From: Brachionus manjavacas
Lineage: Eukaryota > Rotifera > Eurotatoria > Ploima > Brachionidae
Reading direction: 5' to 3'
DNA: 64,000 nt
Assembly (NCBI GenBank): GCA_019054805.1
Contig: JAHQIY010000015.1
Span: 2,233,658 to 2,297,657 of the forward strand
The position numbers and the translations under genes are program-made. Below are positions 20,502 to 33,500 of the stretch, piece by piece. Below the pieces are notes generated by a model. The model was not told the origin of the DNA, did not search any database, and saw nothing but the letters and a program-made list of their open reading frames with translations. Numbering within the stretch: position 1 is the stretch's first letter; the number at the start of each line of letters is the position of its first letter.

Positions 20502-21404
20502 CTATTGAGAAATTGTTATAGAATTATTTATGGTTTCATCTCGGCTATTGGACTGACAAGATGCCAAATCGGACTCATGGTCGCCCATCACACTAGCATA
20601 CTCATTTTGATTGTAAGTCAGATACAAAATGGTTCCAATTGAAATCGAAAATATAACCAAGAAAATAAAAATGACGAAAATTGGCTGCAAAAATGAAAGC
20701 CTACTGCCATGGCTTTGTTCACTTTGTGCCAGTGGACCATTCGAAGCAGTCACTTTTTTGTCTTCAATCTTGGATTTAAACAAACTCTTGTAAAGCATGG
20801 CTCTGGCACCCAAAATTGATGTCTTATTCTCTACATGTTCCGCTTCGGTCACATTCTCTTTGCTTGACCCAACTTGGAAAACTTTTTTCCTCAATGACAA
20901 CCTTTGCAAATCACTTAGACGAACAAAATTAAACTTAGTGCTATGGTATTGAACGGTGGGACTCAAACCGCTCTCAGTGGCATTTATGTCCATTTTTTTA
21001 TTGCAAATTTTGGTAAATTTATTGACTAGATTGTTGTACTTGCTGACCGAACATACCAAAGTATTGACGCCAATTGAGTTGAGGGAGATTTTTTTGTTCA
21101 GAGATAAATTTCGGTATTTGCGATGAGTGGAAAATTGTTCGCGCCAAGCTTTGGACACCCGTGAATTGGGCCCATATAAGACCAAGTCAATGACATAGTA
21201 TTTATCACCCGATCTCATGGTTGAATCTGTCACAGTGCAAGCTATGTCGTAGATGTAGCCATTGCCGGCATACGCGTCCAACGTCTCCGCATCTCTGGTC
21301 CTCAGCTCATCGGATTCAAATTGTAAATAACATCCGTTGTCAATGTCCACATTCTGGCCTGAAACTAGCCCTAGCCAAAACATCAACGCAAATATCCCAA
21401 GCAT
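20502..21404 (-). CDS. Unrecognised single-pass membrane protein with signal peptide (300 aa)
   Basis: The start is taken at 21404, the first ATG, because it places a textbook signal peptide at the N-terminus (MLGIFALMFWLGLVSG, cleavage near residue 16). Residues 17-240 form an ectodomain with cysteines at 25, 56, 118 and 134 and N-glycosylation sequons at N99, N141, N184 and N193. A hydrophobic segment at about 241-264 (PIFVIFIFLVIFSISIG...) is a clear membrane anchor. About 36 polar residues follow as a probable cytoplasmic tail. The pair IACTV (C56) and TLVCSV (C118), 62 residues apart, would suit the B and F strands of an immunoglobulin-like fold, but this is a guess. No introns are needed. 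The family is not recognised. It is convergent with the phosphatase gene; no functional link is implied. Confidence 0.8.
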   Translation of the reverse strand: MLGIFALMFWLGLVSGQNVDIDNGCYLQFESDELRTRDAETLDAYAGNGYIYDIACTVTDSTMRSGDKYYVIDLVLYGPNSRVSKAWREQFSTHRKYRNLSLNKKISLNSIGVNTLVCSVSKYNNLVNKFTKICNKKMDINATESGLSPTVQYHSTKFNFVRLSDLQRLSLRKKVFQVGSSKENVTEAEHVENKTSILGARAMLYKSLFKSKIEDKKVTASNGPLAQSEQSHGSRLSFLQPIFVIFIFLVIFSISIGTILYLTYNQNEYASVMGDHESDLASCQSNSRDETINNSITISQ

Positions 21405-24400
21405 TTTTAGATCTATAACTAAAAATAAACTGTTTTGAACCAAAATAAATATTTATTTGTTTAAAAAAAGAAAAAGAAAAAGAAAAAAGAATTTTCAACA
21501 AGTTATTGTTCCACATTCATGGACAGTCTAGATTTAAGAAAATAAATTTGTTTTTAGTCATGCTTTTTTGACTTGAGAAAAAATTGCCGATGTTTTATTA
21601 TATTTCTCAGACCAAACGAAAATTTTTTTCTAAACCTTAAAAAAATATTCGAACTTAAGTATTCCCTGGATATTCATGAGGCGAAACAATGGACACTTGA
21701 ATTTCGATCTCAATGCCAATTGATTGTTTTTGTTTATCTAAGCATTCAAAGGCTGTATACACTCTGAGCATCAGTTGAGTCCAAATAGAAATTTAAACAC
21801 GTTCCAAATGCTCAAAGTTGATTTTTTTTTATTTAATTGAAAAATAACAACCACATCTACCTGGCCACAAAAATCAAATGTTCTATAGCTTTGGTCAATT
21901 AATCGTTTAGATTGAACGATAAGTGTTTATCCATCATTTTATCTTTAGCAGAAGCATGAAAAATTAAACCTCAAGAAAATTCTAGCTTTGGGCACATTCA
22001 AATGTCCATCTAAAACATTTCAATAAATATTTAATAGCTATTTATTATTATTCGATAGAAACTTTTTTTTAATCAAATGTCTATAGACATGGCAAAGATT
22101 GATTAATTTTCTCGCTTCAGTAAACAAATTCTCGGCGGAAAAATGCTTTTCTTGAAAAATCAATTCTCGACTGGAATTCAGCATTCTGAAAACTCATGCC
22201 TGGCTTCCTTGTTTATCTTACAAACGCAATTGTCTTGCTTAAATAGGTTTTACATTAAAATCGTACTGAGCAAACTTACTTTATCCATGTTTATTTTTAC
22301 TATGGCCACTAGTTATTAGAGAAAAAATTTATTACAGTGCCATGTTATTGCTATAGATATATAGGTTTATTACTTTTGGTTTATAGACATTTGTAGTATC
22401 TACGAGAAAAAAATTTCATGAATTAATTGATGGTCTAATTATCTCTCAAGGTCTTTTATGGTATCTTGTTAACACTGGAAGCAAAAAAATTTTTTTTGGA
22501 CACCAACTCGAAAGCAAAGTTATGAAATTACAGATCGAAATTATTTATTATTATTATAATCTATTTTTTTTCACAAGTCTAAACACATTTGAACAATAAA
22601 CTTTCTAAATTTTTGTACATTTTTTATTAAGAGAATCGGAATAAAATTTCGAAATCTAACAATTCGAAAATTTTTTAGTTTACTTTTTCGTATTGAAAGA
22701 AAACACTTAATTTTTAATTTTTATTAACAATCATTTTTTAAAAAGTAAAATTAAAAGAATTCTAAAAAATTTCTCTATGTGAATATTGTATTGAATTATT
22801 AAAAGAAAATTCTTATTATTTAGGTTAAAAAAAATTCCCATTTCCATCATTTGCATCAGTTTGACCCTAAATGGTACTTCAGCACCATAAAGTTTTACCT
22901 TTTAAATATATACTGAATAAAATATTTTAAATTATTAATTTAAATTAAAAAAAATACAATTTCTTAATACTAATAATTAGAAAATATCAGTTTGATCTTT
23001 AAATTTCATTTAAAGTCAATTTCCTTGATCAATCCTGGCTATCGAAATCATCACCAAATTTAAAAAAAGAAGCAATTTTTTGCTTTATTTCTCAAATTAA
23101 AATTCTAACTAAAAATAATCTTATCTTAAAAACTACTTAAGATACTAAAATAAATTGCGTCTATATTTATTAGTGACCAGACCTGAACTAAATTTTTCTC
23201 CACATCAAATTACGATCAACGTCTAGAAAATATTTTTAAATATAATTAAAATTTAAGTTCTTACATAAAAATTAGATTTATTACATTTAAATTTAAGCCA
23301 ATAATGGTCAATTTTCTAATTAAATTAAATTAGAAATCATATCAAAATATGAGATGTATAATTAGAGCTAGTAAAAATTATGGCAAGCCTAATTTTAATA
23401 TAGACATTTTTAGACAGATAGGTAGCCAGCGTAGACTGAAAATTATTTTTCTCTAATTGCTAAAATTAAGCTTAATTGGTCTAAGATAAAGTAATTTTTT
23501 GATTGATTTTAATAGTGGTGTAGATAAGTTTAATTTTAAATTAATCTTCGGGGTATTCTATAAGGTTAGCTTTGTGAATTTTTAATCCGCACAGAAACAC
23601 TTTTTTGGCTAAAGACTCACTTGAATGCATCATTTTTTCATTGTAATAACAATAAAAAAATCGAAAAGTTTTACTGCAACCTTTCCACTGCATATGATAT
23701 TTAAAGAATTTTCAATAAAAAATTGGATTAATTTACCTATTTTGAATAAAAGTTACTCGATTAACTCTTATTTTTTGTACAAATAACCTAGACTAAGACC
23801 AAATTTGCTTTTAAATTAATAGAATAATCTTTTTCAAATCTTTTGTTAACTGAATGATTTTTTGTTAAAGCTAGTACAACAAGACCATGGTTAAGCAAAT
23901 TGATTCTGTTTTTAATATTTTAATTGAATTCAATAAATGTTTATTTAAAAGAAAACTTTGTATTTTTTTTAAACTTATTTATTACTTTTTATTTTATATA
24001 TAAAAAACATTTGAAAATGTACTGCACACTGTTAATTAACTTGAATTACCATGTATTTTGAAAAAATAAAAATTTTAATGTCAAATTAAAATTTGTGTCT
24101 AAATCTTTTTAATTTTAGATAAAGATATTATCAAAATATACTACCGATAAAGATACTACCGTTTTCTTAAAAAAAAACTTAAAAAGAAAATGATAAAAAC
24201 CAAAATTATTTTATAAAATAAGATCAAAAGAACTGTTAATAAATAGAATTAATGAAGGATCGTTTATGAATGAACCTAATAAAAGTTTAATGATTTATTA
24301 TCAATTTATAAAGATATTCTTTAGCGTAGCTTTAAGCGTGTAAAAATGATTGATTAAATTTTTTTTCGTTGTCCGTCTAATTCAAATTAGACTCCAAATT

Positions 24401-24989
24401 ATGGCCATTTAATACTTGAGATATATTCTGAATTTCTTCAGAGAGTCTATTTTAAATACCCGAAATAAATTTATTTTATTTACGAAAATAAATTTGGAAT
24501 GATTCTTTGTTTGCTATGTTTAATATGCTACAATAGGATAATCAATAAGGTTTGTTTGAAAATTTCAGAATCTTAAGAAATAATTTGTAAATAGATTTAG
24601 GCTGATCATAGAATTTCAAAAAAAGTGCAACAATGAGGTAATATTAGTACGATATGATTAAAGAAAAGACTTTTGTGTATTAGAATTTAATTGCTAAATA
24701 TATTGTCTTAAAAAGTTTTATTTGTTTTCAATGTATACTCAAGAAAGTTTAAAATAAGAAATAATTTAAATTTAGAAAAAAGAAAATTACAAGTAAGTGT
24801 AATTTTAAGACCCAAAAAAGAAATTTAAATGGATGCTTGGAAAAAAGCATTTTTTGATAATTTAATCACCGGATTTGTGAAAAATAAAAATAACATTAAC
24901 TTTTACTGGTATAAATCAAGAAAAAATTTGAATACATTCTAAATATGAAAATTGAATTGATATTAAACTCTTTTATGAATAAGTAAATT
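21405..24989. other. AT-rich intergenic region
   Basis: About 3.6 kb of A/T-rich DNA with many stops in all frames. The promoter of the minus-strand membrane-protein gene should lie just beyond 21404; a purine-rich (AAAAAG)n-like run lies at about 21463-21487. No further exon, RNA gene or recognisable transposon was found. Very diverged transposon remnants cannot be excluded. Confidence 0.5.
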
Positions 24990-25885
24990 ACCATATCATT
25001 ATGCTAAAAAAAGCTTGGTGAAAAATTGTCGAAATATAGACTCGATTGGATTCAAGGCTTTATATTCAAAAATTGTTCTTAGGGTAGCTACCAAAAATTT
25101 AGAAGTATGCAAATGTAGCACCATAGGATATAGGGGGCTCTAGACTCTGTCCCCAGAATTATCGCAAAGTATTGTTAACTTGTATTGTTTGCAAAACAAT
25201 AGCTGGACCAGCTCAAATTGGGTAAAAAATAACAGTTCAATGGTTCAAGGTTCAATGCTAGGCCATCTTCTTTAAATTATTTATATAAACGATATTTTGA
25301 AAATTGTCGAAAACCATAGTGAACTTATGTTAATGACAATAAGATTTTATCAACAATTAATACTTTCAACTCAATTTATAGGCTTCAGTCAGATATAGAT
25401 AAAGTGTGTAAGCGGTCAAAAGAATTGTCGACCCAGCTAATTGAAGATAATTGCAAAGTTGTTCAAATCGGCAACAAAATTTCAAGATTTTATTATAATA
25501 ATGGTTTAAAATTCCTGTGTAAGTCAAAAGTCAAAAGGGATTTGGTTATTTACATACAGGGTGATTTAAATAGGGCATCCAAGTCAAAAACGCTTCAGCT
25601 AATGCCAATAGAATGTTGTTTAATTAAAAAAGTATTTAAGAATTCTTGCAGAGAGACTTTTATATTATTGCAATGTTCAATGATTAGACCGAACCTGGAG
25701 CATACTTTCAGTGCGTGGTGTCCCTATTTAGAAAAGGCATAAAAGAGCAACAAAAACAATTCTAGAAATGCATGATTTAAATTACCAACAACGTTTTTCA
25801 AAGCAAGATTTAAATAACTTGAGTAGAAGGAAAATTAAGAGGTGATCTAATTCAAATGTACAAATTGGTAAATAATTGTGAACAA
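24990..25885 (+). pseudogene. CR1/jockey-like LINE reverse-transcriptase relic
   Basis: Segments in broken frames follow the order of a non-LTR reverse transcriptase. VQGSMLG with IIYINDIL (about 25240-25300) is the motif B region. YVNDNK (about 25325) stands where the catalytic YADDxK should be, so the first Asp is lost. A 112-codon open piece (25404-25742) then carries the thumb and C-terminal part, ending IRPNLEHTFSAWCPYLEK. RRKLRGDLIQMYKLVN (about 25825-25870) matches the conserved end of CR1-type ORF2. Multiple stops and the changed active site make it dead. It is more similar in layout to the C-terminal part than to relics A/B, so it is a separate insertion. Confidence 0.75.
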
Positions 25886-25898
25886 ACTAAATGAAAAA

Positions 25899-26235
25899 TC
25901 ATTTATAGCCCTGAAAAATAAGTCTATTGTTTGCTCTAAATGCAGTCTTTTCTTTCGACTCTCCGTAAAGAGGCACCTGCAAGTACCACCTAGCCATATC
26001 AAAAACTGAAAACGAAAAATTACCTCCTAATGCCTCAAGTGTTTGGTCAAACCTTGGAAGTGGAAATGAGTCCTTTTTCGTTACTTCATTCAACTTTCTC
26101 ATGTCAGCAATAAACTGGTATTAAAATCCACTATCAAGTAATGTCTGCTTGGAAATCATTACAGGACTGCACCACGGAATTGTGCTCTCTTCTTTCAATC
26201 CAAGCGGATAATGAAGAGGCGCTAATCTACTTTTC
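25899..26235 (-). pseudogene. Ty3/gypsy reverse-transcriptase relic
   Basis: On the minus strand, broken pieces read STIPWCSPVMISKQ, then QFIADMRKLNEVTKKDSFPL and FSFSVFDMARWYLQVPL with SKEKTAF. This is the start of a Ty3/gypsy-type reverse transcriptase (SPW-x-SP, RKLN-x-x-T, DSFPLP, then the motif A Asp in FDMA). The last part, 67 codons, is open. A stop and a shift separate the front part. It ends abruptly at 25899 beside the LINE relic, and no LTRs are seen. It is an LTR-retrotransposon fragment, not a functional gene. Confidence 0.75.
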
Positions 26236-26453
26236 TAGAACCTTTTTGAGCATTTGGGATTTGACACAGAGGAAACAGCACGAGTTAATCATCTTCATCG
26301 CAATAATTACCCAGTCGAAACCGGTCACCATATTTTTAAACATTCGCCCCGCATTGCTAAGATATTTTGAAGTTTTTTTACCCTCAACGGGTTTTTAAAC
26401 CTCAATCCTTTACTTGCATAATTAACTCGTATAGCATTTTGATATAATAGTAT
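26236..26453. other. Junction between the transposon relics and the satellite
   Basis: About 220 bp upstream of the first satellite base. It is less AT-rich than most of the window and may include more retroelement debris (a plus-strand stretch near 26270-26350 is faintly gypsy-like). It ends in a TATAGCATTTTGATATAATA run directly before the first satellite monomer. Confidence 0.45.
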
Positions 26454-26789
26454 GTCACTGCAGAATGGTCAAATTTTTAGCTACGATAATGATTAATAGC
26501 TCAAATTCAAGAGCGCAAAAAGTTCTACATGATACAATTTACAGGAGTCAAAAAAGTTAAAAGGACAAGATTTTAGGCGACTTCGAAAAAGAGCAAAAAA
26601 CCCATTTTTTGACGTTTTTCAGATAGGTTTTTTGCAATGAATTTTTCGAATTATGGAAAACCGAAGATACCACTAGATAGATCTTGAAATTTTCTTGCCT
26701 TTGGCTTTTACAGATCAAAAAAAGGTCAAAGATTCGAAAAGTTATGCACATGGGAAACTTGCAAGTGATTACCAGTCACTTAGTTTTCA

Positions 26790-26900
26790 AGTCACTGCAG
26801 AATGGTCAATTTTTTAGCTACGATAATGATTAATAGCTCAAATTCAAGAGCGCAAAAAGTTCTACATGACACAATTTACAGGAGTCAAAAAAATAAAAGG
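26790..26900 (+). repeat. Diagnostic variant monomer near the array edge
   Basis: Three linked differences mark this unit: GGTCAATTTTTTAGC instead of GGTCAAATTTTTAGC, CATGACACAA instead of CATGATACAA, and GTCAAAAAAATAAAAGG instead of GTCAAAAAAGTTAAAAGG. The same set recurs once, 75 units away, at about 51926-52020. Confidence 0.85.
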
Positions 26901-27514
26901 ACAAGATTTTAGGCGACTTCGAAAAAGAGCAAAAAACCCATTTTTTGACGTTTTTCAGATAGGTTTTTTGCAATGAATTTTTCGAATTATGGAAAACCGA
27001 AGATACCACTAGATAGATCTTGAAATTTTCTTGCCTTTGGCTTTTACAGATCAAAAAAGGTCAAAGATTCGAAAAGTTATGCACATGGGAAACTTGCAAG
27101 TGATTCCCAGTCACTTAGTTTTCAAGTCACTGCAGAATGGTCAAATTTTTAGCTACGATAATGATTAATAGCTCAAATTCAAGAGCGCAAAAAGTTCTAC
27201 ATGATACAATTTACAGGAGTCAAAAAAGTTAAAAGGACAAGATTTTAGGCGACTTCGAAAAAGAGCAAAAAACCCATTTTTTGACGTTTTTCAGATAGGT
27301 TTTTTGCAATGAATTTTTCGAATTATGGAAAACCGAAGATACCACTAGATAGATCTTGAAATTTTCTTGCCTTTGGCTTTTACAGATCAAAAAAAGGTCA
27401 AAGATTCGAAAAGTTATGCACATGGGAAACTTGCAAGTGATTACCAGTCACTTAGTTTTCAAGTCACTGCAGAATGGTCAAATTTTTAGCTACGATAATG
27501 ATTAATAGCTCAAA

Positions 27515-27550
27515 TTCAAGGGCGCAAAAAGTTAAAAGGACATGATTTTA
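27515..27550 (+). repeat. Short-monomer junction 1 (34-bp deletion)
   Basis: GGGCGCAAAAAGTT joins directly to AAAAGGACATGATT. The 34 bp between two AAAAAGTT words are missing. GGGCGC and ACATG replace the usual GAGCGC and ACAAG. Confidence 0.9.
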
Positions 27551-30500
27551 GGCGACTTCGAAAAAGAGCAAAAAACCCATTTTTTGACGTTTTTCAGATA
27601 GGTTTTTTGCAATGAATTTTTCGAATTATGGAAAACCGAAGATACCACTAGATAGATCTTGAAATTTTCTTGCCTTTGGCTTTTACAGATCAAAAAAGGT
27701 CAAAGATTCGAAAAGTTATGCACATGGGAAACTTGCAAGTGATTCCCAGTCACTTAGTTTTCAAGTCACTGCAGAATGGTCAAATTTTTAGCTACGATAA
27801 TGATTAATAGCTCAAATTCAAGAGCGCAAAAAGTTCTACATGATACAATTTACAGGAGTCAAAAAAGTTAAAAGGACAAGATTTTAGGCGACTTCGAAAA
27901 AGAGCAAAAAACCCATTTTTTGACGTTTTTCAGATAGGTTTTTTGCAATGAATTTTTCGAATTATGGAAAACCGAAGATACCACTAGATAGATCTTGAAA
28001 TTTTCTTGCCTTTGGCTTTTACAGATCAAAAAAAGGTCAAAGATTCGAAAAGTTATGCACATGGGAAACTTGCAAGTGATTACCAGTCACTTAGTTTTCA
28101 AGTCACTGCAGAATGGTCAAATTTTTAGCTACGATAATGATTAATAGCTCAAATTCAAGAGCGCAAAAAGTTCTACATGATACAATTTACAGGAGTCAAA
28201 AAAGTTAAAAGGACAAGATTTTAGGCGACTTCGAAAAAGAGCAAAAAACCCATTTTTTGACGTTTTTCAGATAGGTTTTTTGCAATGAATTTTTCGAATT
28301 ATGGAAAACCGAAGATACCACTAGATAGATCTTGAAATTTTCTTGCCTTTGGCTTTTACAGATCAAAAAAGGTCAAAGATTCGAAAAGTTATGCACATGG
28401 GAAACTTGCAAGTGATTACCAGTCACTTAGTTTTCAAGTCACTGCAGAATGGTCAAATTTTTAGCTACGATAATGATTAATAGCTCAAATTCAAGAGCGC
28501 AAAAAGTTCTACATGATACAATTTACAGGAGTCAAAAAAGTTAAAAGGACAAGATTTTAGGCGACTTCGAAAAAGAGCAAAAAACCCATTTTTTGACGTT
28601 TTTCAGATAGGTTTTTTGCAATGAATTTTTCGAATTATGGAAAACCGAAGATACCACTAGATAGATCTTGAAATTTTCTTGCCTTTGGCTTTTACAGATC
28701 AAAAAAAGGTCAAAGATTCGAAAAGTTATGCACATGGGAAACTTGCAAGTGATTCCCAGTCACTTAGTTTTCAAGTCACTGCAGAATGGTCAAATTTTTA
28801 GCTACGATAATGATTAATAGCTCAAATTCAAGAGCGCAAAAAGTTCTACATGATACAATTTACAGGAGTCAAAAAAGTTAAAAGGACAAGATTTTAGGCG
28901 ACTTCGAAAAAGAGCAAAAAACCCATTTTTTGACGTTTTTCAGATAGGTTTTTTGCAATGAATTTTTCGAATTATGGAAAACCGAAGATACCACTAGATA
29001 GATCTTGAAATTTTCTTGCCTTTGGCTTTTACAGATCAAAAAAGGTCAAAGATTCGAAAAGTTATGCACATGGGAAACTTGCAAGTGATTACCAGTCACT
29101 TAGTTTTCAAGTCACTGCAGAATGGTCAAATTTTTAGCTACGATAATGATTAATAGCTCAAATTCAAGAGCGCAAAAAGTTCTACATGATACAATTTACA
29201 GGAGTCAAAAAAGTTAAAAGGACAAGATTTTAGGCGACTTCGAAAAAGAGCAAAAAACCCATTTTTTGACGTTTTTCAGATAGGTTTTTTGCAATGAATT
29301 TTTCGAATTATGGAAAACCGAAGATACCACTAGATAGATCTTGAAATTTTCTTGCCTTTGGCTTTTACAGATCAAAAAAAGGTCAAAGATTCGAAAAGTT
29401 ATGCACATGGGAAACTTGCAAGTGATTACCAGTCACTTAGTTTTCAAGTCACTGCAGAATGGTCAAATTTTTAGCTACGATAATGATTAATAGCTCAAAT
29501 TCAAGAGCGCAAAAAGTTCTACATGATACAATTTACAGGAGTCAAAAAAGTTAAAAGGACAAGATTTTAGGCGACTTCGAAAAAGAGCAAAAAACCCATT
29601 TTTTGACGTTTTTCAGATAGGTTTTTTGCAATGAATTTTTCGAATTATGGAAAACCGAAGATACCACTAGATAGATCTTGAAATTTTCTTGCCTTTGGCT
29701 TTTACAGATCAAAAAAAGGTCAAAGATTCGAAAAGTTATGCACATGGGAAACTTGCAAGTGATTACCAGTCACTTAGTTTTCAAGTCACTGCAGAATGGT
29801 CAAATTTTTAGCTACGATAATGATTAATAGCTCAAATTCAAGAGCGCAAAAAGTTCTACATGATACAATTTACAGGAGTCAAAAAAAGTTAAAAGGACAA
29901 GATTTTAGGCGACTTCGAAAAAGAGCAAAAAACCCATTTTTTGACGTTTTTCAGATAGGTTTTTTGCAATGAATTTTTCGAATTATGGAAAACCGAAGAT
30001 ACCACTAGATAGATCTTGAAATTTTCTTGCCTTTGGCTTTTACAGATCAAAAAAGGTCAAAGATTCGAAAAGTTATGCACATGGGAAACTTGCAAGTGAT
30101 TACCAGTCACTTAGTTTTCAAGTCACTGCAGAATGGTCAAATTTTTAGCTACGATAATGATTAATAGCTCAAATTCAAGAGCGCAAAAAGTTCTACATGA
30201 TACAATTTACAGGAGTCAAAAAAGTTAAAAGGACAAGATTTTAGGCGACTTCGAAAAAGAGCAAAAAACCCATTTTTTGACGTTTTTCAGATAGGTTTTT
30301 TGCAATGAATTTTTCGAATTATGGAAAACCGAAGATACCACTAGATAGATCTTGAAATTTTCTTGCCTTTGGCTTTTACAGATCAAAAAAAGGTCAAAGA
30401 TTCGAAAAGTTATGCACATGGGAAACTTGCAAGTGATTACCAGTCACTTAGTTTTCAAGTCACTGCAGAATGGTCAAATTTTTAGCTACGATAATGATTA

Positions 30501-33500
30501 ATAGCTCAAATTCAAGAGCGCAAAAAGTTCTACATGATACAATTTACAGGAGTCAAAAAAGTTAAAAGGACAAGATTTTAGGCGACTTCGAAAAAGAGCA
30601 AAAAACCCATTTTTTGACGTTTTTCAGATAGGTTTTTTGCAATGAATTTTTCGAATTATGGAAAACCGAAGATACCACTAGATAGATCTTGAAATTTTCT
30701 TGCCTTTGGCTTTTACAGATCAAAAAAAGGTCAAAGATTCGAAAAGTTATGCACATGGGAAACTTGCAAGTGATTACCAGTCACTTAGTTTTCAAGTCAC
30801 TGCAGAATGGTCAAATTTTTAGCTACGATAATGATTAATAGCTCAAATTCAAGAGCGCAAAAAGTTCTACATGATACAATTTACAGGAGTCAAAAAAGTT
30901 AAAAGGACAAGATTTTAGGCGACTTCGAAAAAGAGCAAAAAACCCATTTTTTGACGTTTTTCAGATAGGTTTTTTGCAATGAATTTTTCGAATTATGGAA
31001 AACCGAAGATACCACTAGATAGATCTTGAAATTTTCTTGCCTTTGGCTTTTACAGATCAAAAAAGGTCAAAGATTCGAAAAGTTATGCACATGGGAAACT
31101 TGCAAGTGATTACCAGTCACTTAGTTTTCAAGTCACTGCAGAATGGTCAAATTTTTAGCTACGATAATGATTAATAGCTCAAATTCAAGAGCGCAAAAAG
31201 TTCTACATGATACAATTTACAGGAGTCAAAAAAGTTAAAAGGACAAGATTTTAGGCGACTTCGAAAAAGAGCAAAAAACCCATTTTTTGACGTTTTTCAG
31301 ATAGGTTTTTTGCAATGAATTTTTCGAATTATGGAAAACCGAAGATACCACTAGATAGATCTTGAAATTTTCTTGCCTTTGGCTTTTACAGATCAAAAAA
31401 AGGTCAAAGATTCGAAAAGTTATGCACATGGGAAACTTGCAAGTGATTACCAGTCACTTAGTTTTCAAGTCACTGCAGAATGGTCAAATTTTTAGCTACG
31501 ATAATGATTAATAGCTCAAATTCAAGAGCGCAAAAAGTTCTACATGATACAATTTACAGGAGTCAAAAAAGTTAAAAGGACAAGATTTTAGGCGACTTCG
31601 AAAAAGAGCAAAAAACCCATTTTTTGACGTTTTTCAGATAGGTTTTTTGCAATGAATTTTTCGAATTATGGAAAACCGAAGATACCACTAGATAGATCTT
31701 GAAATTTTCTTGCCTTTGGCTTTTACAGATCAAAAAAAGGTCAAAGATTCGAAAAGTTATGCACATGGGAAACTTGCAAGTGATTACCAGTCACTTAGTT
31801 TTCAAGTCACTGCAGAATGGTCAAATTTTTAGCTACGATAATGATTAATAGCTCAAATTCAAGAGCGCAAAAAGTTCTACATGATACAATTTACAGGAGT
31901 CAAAAAAGTTAAAAGGACAAGATTTTAGGCGACTTCGAAAAAGAGCAAAAAACCCATTTTTTGACGTTTTTCAGATAGGTTTTTTGCAATGAATTTTTCG
32001 AATTATGGAAAACCGAAGATACCACTAGATAGATCTTGAAATTTTCTTGCCTTTGGCTTTTACAGATCAAAAAAAGGTCAAAGATTCGAAAAGTTATGCA
32101 CATGGGAAACTTGCAAGTGATTACCAGTCACTTAGTTTTCAAGTCACTGCAGAATGGTCAAATTTTTAGCTACGATAATGATTAATAGCTCAAATTCAAG
32201 AGCGCAAAAAGTTCTACATGATACAATTTACAGGAGTCAAAAAAGTTAAAAGGACAAGATTTTAGGCGACTTCGAAAAAGAGCAAAAAACCCATTTTTTG
32301 ACGTTTTTCAGATAGGTTTTTTGCAATGAATTTTTCGAATTATGGAAAACCGAAGATACCACTAGATAGATCTTGAAATTTTCTTGCCTTTGGCTTTTAC
32401 AGATCAAAAAAAGGTCAAAGATTCGAAAAGTTATGCACATGGGAAACTTGCAAGTGATTACCAGTCACTTAGTTTTCAAGTCACTGCAGAATGGTCAAAT
32501 TTTTAGCTACGATAATGATTAATAGCTCAAATTCAAGAGCGCAAAAAGTTCTACATGATACAATTTACAGGAGTCAAAAAAGTTAAAAGGACAAGATTTT
32601 AGGCGACTTCGAAAAAGAGCAAAAAACCCATTTTTTGACGTTTTTCAGATAGGTTTTTTGCAATGAATTTTTCGAATTATGGAAAACCGAAGATACCACT
32701 AGATAGATCTTGAAATTTTCTTGCCTTTGGCTTTTACAGATCAAAAAAAGGTCAAAGATTCGAAAAGTTATGCACATGGGAAACTTGCAAGTGATTACCA
32801 GTCACTTAGTTTTCAAGTCACTGCAGAATGGTCAAATTTTTAGCTACGATAATGATTAATAGCTCAAATTCAAGAGCGCAAAAAGTTCTACATGATACAA
32901 TTTACAGGAGTCAAAAAAGTTAAAAGGACAAGATTTTAGGCGACTTCGAAAAAGAGCAAAAAACCCATTTTTTGACGTTTTTCAGATAGGTTTTTTGCAA
33001 TGAATTTTTCGAATTATGGAAAACCGAAGATACCACTAGATAGATCTTGAAATTTTCTTGCCTTTGGCTTTTACAGATCAAAAAAAGGTCAAAGATTCGA
33101 AAAGTTATGCACATGGGAAACTTGCAAGTGATTCCCAGTCACTTAGTTTTCAAGTCACTGCAGAATGGTCAAATTTTTAGCTACGATAATGATTAATAGC
33201 TCAAATTCAAGAGCGCAAAAAGTTCTACATGATACAATTTACAGGAGTCAAAAAAGTTAAAAGGACAAGATTTTAGGCGACTTCGAAAAAGAGCAAAAAA
33301 CCCATTTTTTGACGTTTTTCAGATAGGTTTTTTGCAATGAATTTTTCGAATTATGGAAAACCGAAGATACCACTAGATAGATCTTGAAATTTTCTTGCCT
33401 TTGGCTTTTACAGATCAAAAAAAGGTCAAAGATTCGAAAAGTTATGCACATGGGAAACTTGCAAGTGATTACCAGTCACTTAGTTTTCAAGTCACTGCAG

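Noticed and set aside
26141..26398. 85-codon plus-strand frame beside the satellite
   Set aside because: It overlaps the gypsy reverse-transcriptase relic on the other strand and shows no domain of its own.
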